NCBI GenBank assembly: GCA_002309835.1
Contig: DBYL01000008.1
Coordinates: 1-5,076 of the forward strand
From: Bacteroidales bacterium UBA1187
GTDB taxonomy: Bacteria > Bacteroidota > Bacteroidia > Bacteroidales > Paludibacteraceae
DNA: 5,076 nucleotides
Direction of reading: 5' to 3'
Each line of letters starts with the position of its first letter. Position 1 is the stretch's first letter. Of this stretch, positions 1 to 4,939 are shown piece by piece. The translations under genes were made by a program, and so were the position numbers. The notes under the pieces are model-generated. The model saw only the letters and a list, made by a program, of their open reading frames with translations. It did not search any database and had not been told where the DNA came from.

Positions 1-375
1 GGTGCTGCGGGAATCGAGACGATCTCGGGCGCCATGAAACGACCGAAGAAACAGAACGGTCACAACCACGGAAACTACCTCGTAGCCGTTCACCGCACCG
101 CGGAGACGACTAACCCGAACTGTCAGCGCGTGTACAGTTTTGACGCAGACCGCTACAAACGTTCCACCCCGGTAACGGCGCGTGAGCTCGAGATCCGCGG
201 TAAGTTCGAGGCCGTAGCACAAGCAGTCGCTCTGCGCAAGAAGGATCTGATGAACATCAGCACCGACCAGGCGAACTTCCTCGCGCAGAAAGACCAGCCG
301 GGCGGCAAGAAAACGCTTCGCGCGTATCTGTGGAAAATTTGCGGCGAGGCGTACGACGCCGAGCACGGCAACTAA
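1..375 (+). CDS. Small hypothetical protein, probably 5'-truncated by the window edge
   Basis: The frame is open from base 1 to the TAA at 373-375. The first in-frame ATG is at 34, giving 113 residues, but the 11 codons upstream of it (G-A-A-G-I-E-T-I-S-G-A) contain no stop and read like protein. No ribosome binding site precedes the ATG, so I infer the true start lies left of the window. The protein is basic and soluble, with no signal peptide or membrane segment. It begins with a Lys/Arg/His-rich stretch (KRPKKQNGHNHGNY), then T-N-P-N-C-Q-R, then an Ala/Lys-rich, probably helical middle (FEAVAQAVALRKKDL), and ends K-T-L-R-A-Y-L-W-K-I-C-G. I recall similar small Bacteroidales proteins of unknown function from memory only and assign no function. 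It converges on the lgt gene across a shared terminator. That it is a real gene is supported by the terminator placed right after its stop. Confidence 0.7.
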   Translation, partial: GAAGIETISGAMKRPKKQNGHNHGNYLVAVHRTAETTNPNCQRVYSFDADRYKRSTPVTARELEIRGKFEAVAQAVALRKKDLMNISTDQANFLAQKDQPGGKKTLRAYLWKICGEAYDAEHGN

Positions 376-379
376 GCCG

Positions 380-407
380 AAAAGGGACCCTCACGGGTCT
401 CTTTTTT
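380..407 (+). terminator. Rho-independent terminator, possibly bidirectional
   Basis: The stem AGGGACCC (383-390) pairs with GGGTCTCT (395-402) around the tetraloop TCAC, with one G-U pair. Flanking AAAA and TTTT extend the stem to 11 pairs (380-390 with 395-405), and a T6 tract runs 402-407. It starts five bases after the stop of the + strand gene, so it fits as that gene's terminator. Read on the - strand the same hairpin follows the lgt-hydrolase stop and is trailed by TTTT, but there the G-U pair becomes a C-A mismatch and the T tract is shorter. Termination in that direction is plausible but weaker. Confidence 0.85.
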
Positions 408-416
408 AATTGTATT

Positions 417-2456
417 TTAAAAAATCATTCGTAGGATGACGTACTTCACGAAGGGTAAGATGGCTTCGTCGTGAGAACCGAAATCTTTATACTTATGGTG
501 TGCGTCAAGGGAACACGAATCTTTTAGCGTGGATTCTATGCCGAAGGATTGCTCTATAGGCATAATTTTATCCGTAGTGCTGTGAAAAAGATAGACAGTA
601 TTATTGCCACTGATTTGACGATAAGGAATGTAAGACATTTTACGCAATGCCTCTGTCAATTCAGCATACTCAGCAGTAGTACTATCGCATAATTGCGGAG
701 AGAGTATTCTGCTCAATTGTTTATAGTGAACACGTCGGTTTAATTCCGGGAATGTATATTGTTTAGAAAGCGCATCAGTAACAAGGCTTATTTGAGAAGA
801 GTCGGCAAAGCATTTTGCATAATCCAACTCCGCGCCACCGCATTCAATTGCGGTTATTAAACTCAACGGAATGTCAGCAGGAATCTCGATAGAATCGTTG
901 TCTATCGCTTGGTTATAATACGCTGTTAAATCATAAATACCTTCCCCAAAAAAGCTTGTGACCTCTGCAAACTGACTGAAATAAGGTAATGCGGCAAGCG
1001 CCGTTTGCGCGCCTTGAGAATAACCAATATTGTAGAGCGTATTATCTCTACATGTAATGCCTACGGAATCCAATATCTTATATGCCGCATAAAGAGCATC
1101 TGCAGCTGCTCTACCATTTTTCTCAGCATAGCAGTATGCCTGTGGCTTGTTGTTACATCCGAACCCTTGTAAGTCCGGCGATACAATAGCCGTATGTGTG
1201 TATTTGGCGATGAGTGGTTCTGCAATTAGATTCCCACTGGATGGGCAATCACGCTCGGCGGTAATAGTAGGGCGATTCCATAGAGTGAGCCCTTTAACAA
1301 TCCCTCGTTTCCAGCAATTTCTATTAATGGTTAAAACGGCCGATAGTGTATCAGTTACTCCATCTGAATTCTCCGAAGTATAATGATAGAAAATACATTT
1401 TGAATACATTATCTGGTTCGATAAGCCCTCTAAAAGGAACTCATCGTCCAGTTCTTTTTGAATGGAATATTGACCGCGATATGTATTTTCCATACGTGCA
1501 GGCTGATTGCATGAAGCAAGAATGAGTGCGAGTAACAAAATAGTAGCATTACGTTTTTTCTTCTTTTTTGTATGCTCTGTTAATCCTTGCGGAACTCTTG
1601 CCGGCTGTTTCCCTTCTTTAAGAGATTTGACTACCAAATAGATTCCCCACAGCACGAATGGAATACTAAGCCATTGCCCCATATTTAGCCATATATTCGC
1701 CTCAAAAGGTTCTTGATCATTCTTGATAAACTCCAGCCCTATTCTGGTAGCGAAGATACAAATCATAAAGACTCCGAATAGAAGTCCGTTATACTTGCCG
1801 GCATCGTATTGGCAATATAGAAAAATCAAAATAGCCAAGGTAATCAAGCAGTACAGCATCTCGTAAATCTGAGTAGGATGAGACGGAAAGGGATCTCCTC
1901 TATTGACAAAGATAAATCCCCATGGCACAGAGGTTGCTACGCCATATATCTCTGAGTTGAACAAGTTTCCTAAACGGATACATGCTCCGCATAAACACAC
2001 GCCAAATACTGCTCTATCGAACATCCAAATGAGACCCGTTTTGAATTTTCTATCCAGCAATAGCGCTGCTATCAGTAGTCCGCAGGCTCCACCGTGAGAG
2101 GACAATCCCCTCACGCCGTTGCGAATATCGAACATCAACCACGGCTTTTCTATATAGATATTCCGATACCAGAAATCCATTCCTAAGAAATGAATGGGAT
2201 TGTTCGTCAGATGCCATTCGTAGAACCAGCAATGTCCGATGCGGGCACCAATGAGAACCCCTAAGCACATATACAGGAATTTATACCATACGTATTCGGA
2301 GGGGATAGACTCATGTTTATATATAATCAACTGAGATGCAATCCATAGCATCAGACCTATGCACCACAATGTTCCATACCATTGGATAGCAAAATGCTCG
2401 CCTTCGTAGATGAATGGCGATACATCCCAAGTAATATAGTTCAGTAGTGGTAACAT
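417..2456 (-). CDS. lgt: Prolipoprotein diacylglyceryl transferase fused to a lipobox-bearing alpha/beta-hydrolase
   Basis: Residues 1-295 are a full-length Lgt, the inner-membrane enzyme that moves diacylglycerol from phosphatidylglycerol to the lipobox cysteine of prolipoproteins (E. coli Lgt is 291 residues). Family marks are W-D-V-S-P near residue 10, I-Q-W-Y-G at 24-28, the H-G-G motif at 121-123, the signature R-L-G-N-L-F-N at 161-167, H-P-T-Q-I-Y-E at 193-199 and about seven membrane segments. The frame continues through K-K-K-K-K-R (297-302), a short hydrophobic stretch and lipobox L-A-S-C (Cys316) into a 363-residue alpha/beta-hydrolase resembling secretory lipases. Its nucleophile is Ser480 in G-Y-S-Q-G, and the probable acid and base are Asp629 (H-S-T-T-D) and His662 (G-S-H-D-E). 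The ATG at 2454-2456 follows an A/T-rich leader. The hydrolase has no in-frame ATG of its own near the junction. The fusion may be genuine, may be resolved by frameshifting, or may reflect a sequence error. The Lgt assignment is firm; the hydrolase substrate is unknown. Confidence 0.9.
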   Translation of the reverse strand: MLPLLNYITWDVSPFIYEGEHFAIQWYGTLWCIGLMLWIASQLIIYKHESIPSEYVWYKFLYMCLGVLIGARIGHCWFYEWHLTNNPIHFLGMDFWYRNIYIEKPWLMFDIRNGVRGLSSHGGACGLLIAALLLDRKFKTGLIWMFDRAVFGVCLCGACIRLGNLFNSEIYGVATSVPWGFIFVNRGDPFPSHPTQIYEMLYCLITLAILIFLYCQYDAGKYNGLLFGVFMICIFATRIGLEFIKNDQEPFEANIWLNMGQWLSIPFVLWGIYLVVKSLKEGKQPARVPQGLTEHTKKKKKRNATILLLALILASCNQPARMENTYRGQYSIQKELDDEFLLEGLSNQIMYSKCIFYHYTSENSDGVTDTLSAVLTINRNCWKRGIVKGLTLWNRPTITAERDCPSSGNLIAEPLIAKYTHTAIVSPDLQGFGCNNKPQAYCYAEKNGRAAADALYAAYKILDSVGITCRDNTLYNIGYSQGAQTALAALPYFSQFAEVTSFFGEGIYDLTAYYNQAIDNDSIEIPADIPLSLITAIECGGAELDYAKCFADSSQISLVTDALSKQYTFPELNRRVHYKQLSRILSPQLCDSTTAEYAELTEALRKMSYIPYRQISGNNTVYLFHSTTDKIMPIEQSFGIESTLKDSCSLDAHHKYKDFGSHDEAILPFVKYVILRMIF
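1509..1568 (-). other. Internal lipoprotein signal peptide and lipobox at the Lgt-hydrolase junction
   Basis: Residues 297-316 of the fused ORF form a complete type II signal sequence. There is a strongly basic n-region (five Lys and one Arg), a hydrophobic core of about 11 residues (A-T-I-L-L-L-A-L-I-L-A), then Ser and the lipobox Cys316. In the established topology the C-terminus of Lgt is cytoplasmic. The lysine run would therefore sit inside, and the hydrolase would be delivered to the periplasmic face. Cleavage by LspA before Cys316 would separate the two halves. The residues after the cysteine (N-Q-P-A-R-M-E) lack the acidic cluster described as a surface-export signal in some Bacteroidota, so a periplasm-facing lipoprotein is more likely than a surface one. 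Confidence 0.7.
1549..1569 (-). promoter_or_regulatory. Candidate -1 ribosomal frameshift site (A_AAA_AAG) with adjacent -1 stop
   Basis: In mRNA sense, the bases at 1569-1563 read A AAA AAG, in exact codon phase with the Lgt frame (codons ACA-AAA-AAG, residues 296-298). This is the heptamer used by E. coli dnaX. After a -1 slip the next codons are GAA GAA AAA ACG and then TAA at 1551-1549, giving a 302-residue protein that is Lgt alone with tail E-E-K-T. A purine-rich AAGGA lies 14 bases upstream (1588-1584), loosely comparable to the stimulatory element in dnaX. I see no strong downstream hairpin. The motif may be a by-product of a lysine-rich n-region, so function is unproven. Confidence 0.35.
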
Positions 2457-2523
2457 ATATGCTTATCTGTTTATTTATACGTATACATGTGTGCGCTCGA
2501 TGGCAGTTTATTCCTTTATATTT
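2457..2523 (-). other. MATE-lgt intergenic leader, A/T rich with a 10-bp palindrome
   Basis: These 67 bases separate the MATE stop from the lgt ATG. The 25 bases before the ATG are almost all A/T in mRNA sense, as is common ahead of Bacteroidota genes that do not use Shine-Dalgarno pairing. An AAAGGA lies far upstream, near the MATE stop, too distant to serve lgt. TATACGTATA at 2476-2485 is a perfect palindrome and could be an operator or chance A/T sequence. I found no match to the Bacteroides -7 element TAnnTTTG and no terminator, so read-through from the MATE gene is the simpler explanation for lgt expression. Confidence 0.3.
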
Positions 2524-3879
2524 TCATGCTTCATTCCTTTTGATACGTAAACTGCGGCGGGAGAGGAGGAGGACGATGACGGCGGTGACGGCAGAGATGG
2601 TATCACTCGTCGGGATGGCCCACCAGACGCCATCGATAGGTTCAGCAAAGAGCGTCGGCATCCAGAGAACCAGCGGGATGAGGTACAGCACTTGACGCGT
2701 GAGGCTCAGGAAGATCGCCTTGCCTGCCTTGCCGATAGAGGTGAAGAGGTTACCGGTAACCATCTGGAAACCGATGATGAGCATAGACGAACAGATGATA
2801 CGCATCGGTTTGATGGTCTGCGCCACTAAGACCGGATCATGCGTGAACATCTTCGTCACTATCTCCGGACAGCACTCACCCAAGAAGAAGACGATACCCA
2901 TCACGCCCGTCGCATAGAGCGAGGTGATATAGAAGGACTTCAACACGCGGTCCATTTTCTTTGCGCCGTAGTTATAGCCAGCGATAGGTTGCATACCTTG
3001 GTTGAGGCCCATGATAATCATCGCGAAGACGAAAGTCAGACGGTTGATGACTCCGTATGACGCGATAGCCAAGTCACCGCCGAAATTCTTCAGTTGGTTA
3101 TTGATAATGATGACTACGAAGCAATGGGCGATATTATACAGGAACGGCGACATGCCGATGGCCAACGCACGGAAAGTGATATCCTTATTAAGTCGCCAAA
3201 TTCCCCGATGAAATCGAACTAATTCGTTCTTATTCATGAATTTGGTGAACTGCCAGATGACGGCTACAGCCTGACTGATGATCGTAGCCAATGCCGCTCC
3301 GCGCACGCCCATCTCCATGCCGAAGATGAAGAGCGGGTCGAGGATGATATTCACCACTACCGCCACTATCGTGGCTACCATCGAGAAACGCGGGTGACCG
3401 GCCGAACGAAGCATGGCGTTCAGACCGAAGTATATATGCGTGAGGATATTCCCGTACAGGATGATCTCCATGTACTCGTGCGCATAGCCGATGGTCGCTT
3501 CACTCGCGCCGAAAGCAAAGAGGATAGGGTCTAACCAGATCAGTCCCACCGCCATGACGATCGCCGAGAGGATGACGTTCATCACAATGACGTTTCCCAA
3601 CACGCGGTTGGCCTTGTCGTAGTCTTTCTCGCCTAAGTAGATAGCCAGCAGCGACGAAGCACCCACGCCTACGAGACTGCCGAAGGCCGCGCAGATATCC
3701 ATGAACGGCTTGGCCACCGTCAGTGCACCGAGTGCCAACGCACCGCAGCCATGACCAATGTAAATCGAGTCGACGATGTTATACAGCGAGGTAGCCGTCA
3801 TCGCAATGATGGCGGGCATGGCGTACTTAAACAGCAGTTTATGTACGGGAGCGGTACCTAGTTCTGCAGTGCGAGACAC
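2524..3879 (-). CDS. MATE-family multidrug/cation efflux transporter
   Basis: This 451-residue integral membrane protein is the normal length for MATE transporters, which export drugs or cationic compounds in exchange for Na+ or H+. About 12 hydrophobic segments are visible in two repeated halves. Family features are L-G-T-A-P-V-H-K-L-L at 7-16, N-I-V-D-S-I-Y-I-G at 34-42 (acidic Asp37 in the first helix), A-M-L-R-S-A-G-H-P at 155-163, N-I-I-L-D-P-L-F at 177-184 and the second-half motif N-Q-G-M-Q-P-I-A-G-Y-N-Y-G at 293-305. It ends in a basic cytoplasmic tail. The pattern is closest to MepA-like MATE proteins; the substrate cannot be told. The start is GTG at 3877-3879. A TAA lies two codons upstream in the same frame, and the next in-frame ATG (residue 21) would cut into the first helix, so GTG is preferred. 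The gene follows mrp by 18 bases. Confidence 0.95.
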   Translation of the reverse strand: MSRTAELGTAPVHKLLFKYAMPAIIAMTATSLYNIVDSIYIGHGCGALALGALTVAKPFMDICAAFGSLVGVGASSLLAIYLGEKDYDKANRVLGNVIVMNVILSAIVMAVGLIWLDPILFAFGASEATIGYAHEYMEIILYGNILTHIYFGLNAMLRSAGHPRFSMVATIVAVVVNIILDPLFIFGMEMGVRGAALATIISQAVAVIWQFTKFMNKNELVRFHRGIWRLNKDITFRALAIGMSPFLYNIAHCFVVIIINNQLKNFGGDLAIASYGVINRLTFVFAMIIMGLNQGMQPIAGYNYGAKKMDRVLKSFYITSLYATGVMGIVFFLGECCPEIVTKMFTHDPVLVAQTIKPMRIICSSMLIIGFQMVTGNLFTSIGKAGKAIFLSLTRQVLYLIPLVLWMPTLFAEPIDGVWWAIPTSDTISAVTAVIVLLLSRRSLRIKRNEA

Positions 3880-3880
3880 G

Positions 3881-3911
3881 GGTTAGGGATCAGGGGATTA
3901 GAGGTTAGAGG
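3881..3911. repeat. G-rich imperfect heptamer repeats across the mrp stop and the mrp-MATE spacer
   Basis: On the + strand the tract reads as loose 7-8-base units: GGTTAGG, GATCAGG, GGATTAGA, GGTTAGA, GG. In mRNA sense the units resemble CTAATCC/CTAACCT. The tract encodes the last three residues of Mrp (S-N-L), contains its TAA stop (3900-3898) and ends just before the GTG start of the MATE gene. The period matches that of the tract inside mrp at 4652-4686, and the unit is similar though not identical. Confidence 0.5.
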
Positions 3912-4938
3912 CGATCGCTTCGAAGACAGCCGCCGCAGGATGACCTTCCTGCAGCGCGATAGGAAGACCTTCGTCGCCGCCTTCGCGGATCGATTGTACG
4001 AGCGGAATCTGTCCCAGCAGCGGGATGTTCAGTTCCTCCGCCAGTTTTTTTCCTCCGTCTTTGCCGAAGATATAATACTTGTTTTGCGGCAGTTCCGCGG
4101 GCGTGAACCATGCCATATTCTCGATGAGACCGAGGATAGGTACGTTCACTTTCTCGTTGCGGAACATCTCCACGCCTTTGCGGGCATCGACAAGCGCCAC
4201 CGGTTGAGGAGTAGTGACGACGATGACACCGGTCAACTGCAACGCGGAGATCAAAGTCAGATGGATATCACTCGTGCCGGGAGGCAGGTCAATGAGGAAA
4301 TAATCGAGTTCACCCCAATGGGCATCTTCGATGAGTTGCTTGAGGGCATTGGATGCCATGCCTCCGCGCCAGATGACAGCTTGCTGCGGGTCGACGAAGA
4401 AACCGATAGACAGCATCTTGACGCCATACTGCTCGATGGGTTCGATGAGCGTGCGACCTTCTTCCTCGACCGAGAAAGGTCGGCAGTCCTCGACATGAAA
4501 CATCTTCGGCATCGAAGGCCCGTGGATATCCGCATCCAGCAGTCCTACGCGGTAACCCGCCTTCGCCAATGCCACCGCCAGGTTCGCCGTCACCGTCGAT
4601 TTACCTACTCCGCCCTTACCGCTGTGAATAGCTATTACATGCTTTGCATGTATTGGAGATTTGAGATTGGAAATTGGAGATTGGATATTCTGCTTGACGA
4701 ACTTGGTGTGGATATGCGGGACGATATTCGGGTCGATATAGGTGCGCAGCGCCACTTCCGTAGCCTTGACTACGGATTTAAGGAAGGGATCATTATCCTT
4801 AGGGAAGATAAGTGAGAACGAGACCTCGAAGCCCGATATACGAATATCGTCTTCGAGCATCCCGCTCTCTATCAAATCTTTACCTGACCCCGGATAGCGC
4901 ACATGGCGCAGGGCTTCTATGACTTGTTGAGGATACAA
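3898..4938 (-). CDS. mrp: Mrp/ApbC-type iron-sulfur cluster carrier P-loop ATPase
   Basis: This cytoplasmic protein of 346 residues belongs to the Mrp/NBP35 family, ATPases that hold and transfer Fe-S clusters to apoproteins. Residues 1-80 form a DUF59/MIP18-like domain (V-R-Y-P-G-S-G-K-D-L-I at 13-23, D-D-I-R-I-S-G at 30-36, D-P-F-L-K-S-V-V-K at 50-58). Residues 98-346 form the P-loop domain, with deviant Walker A G-K-G-G-V-G-K-S-T at 107-115, L-D-A-D-I-H-G-P-S at 134-142 and D-L-P-P-G-T-S-D at 217-224. The linker, residues 85-96, is encoded by a heptamer repeat. The usual C-terminal CxxC cluster motif is missing, and Cys152 is the only cysteine. The start is TTG at 4936-4938. A TAG lies eight codons upstream in frame with no ATG between, and the next ATG (residue 27) would destroy the DUF59 domain. 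It begins one base after the pckA stop, suggesting translational coupling. Confidence 0.93.
   Translation of the reverse strand: MYPQQVIEALRHVRYPGSGKDLIESGMLEDDIRISGFEVSFSLIFPKDNDPFLKSVVKATEVALRTYIDPNIVPHIHTKFVKQNIQSPISNLKSPIHAKHVIAIHSGKGGVGKSTVTANLAVALAKAGYRVGLLDADIHGPSMPKMFHVEDCRPFSVEEEGRTLIEPIEQYGVKMLSIGFFVDPQQAVIWRGGMASNALKQLIEDAHWGELDYFLIDLPPGTSDIHLTLISALQLTGVIVVTTPQPVALVDARKGVEMFRNEKVNVPILGLIENMAWFTPAELPQNKYYIFGKDGGKKLAEELNIPLLGQIPLVQSIREGGDEGLPIALQEGHPAAAVFEAIASNL
4636..4652. repeat. Perfect 7-bp inverted repeat abutting the heptamer array
   Basis: TACATGC (4636-4642) and GCATGTA (4646-4652) are perfect inverted copies with a TTT loop. The right arm touches the first heptamer of the array. 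It lies inside mrp and encodes I-H-A-K-H-V. It could be the scar or edge of the event that placed the repeat there, or chance. Confidence 0.3.
4652..4686. repeat. Five tandem heptamers inside mrp, encoding the interdomain linker
   Basis: On the + strand the units are ATTGGAG, ATTTGAG, ATTGGAA, ATTGGAG and ATTGGAT, five contiguous 7-mers each differing from ATTGGAG by at most one base. In mrp sense the unit is a rotation of AATCTCC. The tract is translated as residues 85-96 (I-Q-S-P-I-S-N-L-K-S-P-I), exactly between the DUF59 and P-loop domains, where family members have a variable, flexible linker. That position explains why the repeat is tolerated. Confidence 0.75.
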
Positions 4939-4939
4939 A

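Noticed and set aside
1547..1551. TAATG stop-start overlap at the junction as a conventional lgt/hydrolase gene boundary
   Set aside because: The TAA is in the -1 frame and the ATG in the remaining frame, so neither belongs to the Lgt-hydrolase frame as it stands. The ATG frame stops after about 40 codons. Restoring both genes would need an extra A in an A run and an extra T in the downstream T4, giving M-L-L-F-L-L-L-A-L-I-L-A-S-C without basic residues. The in-frame K-K-K-K-K-R n-region fits better.
1635..1637. TTG codon (Leu274) as a separate start for the hydrolase
   Set aside because: It lies within the last membrane segment of Lgt, has no leader, and would give an unusually long 42-residue stretch before the lipobox cysteine.
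2476..2485. Palindrome TATACGTATA as a promoter or operator of lgt
   Set aside because: No Bacteroides-type -7 (TAnnTTTG) element accompanies it, and A/T-rich palindromes of this length arise readily by chance. It is kept only as a remark in the leader entry.
2447..2695. Short + strand frames opposite the MATE gene (also near 2699-3211)
   Set aside because: All lie antisense to a clear MATE transporter, overlap each other and show no family features or start signals.
3940..4815. Long antisense open frame (291 codons) on the + strand opposite mrp
   Set aside because: It is the reverse complement of the well-conserved Mrp coding sequence. Its translation is rich in Arg/Asp/Glu with no recognisable domain, and it has no leader or terminator. 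Long antisense frames are expected opposite G+C-rich genes.
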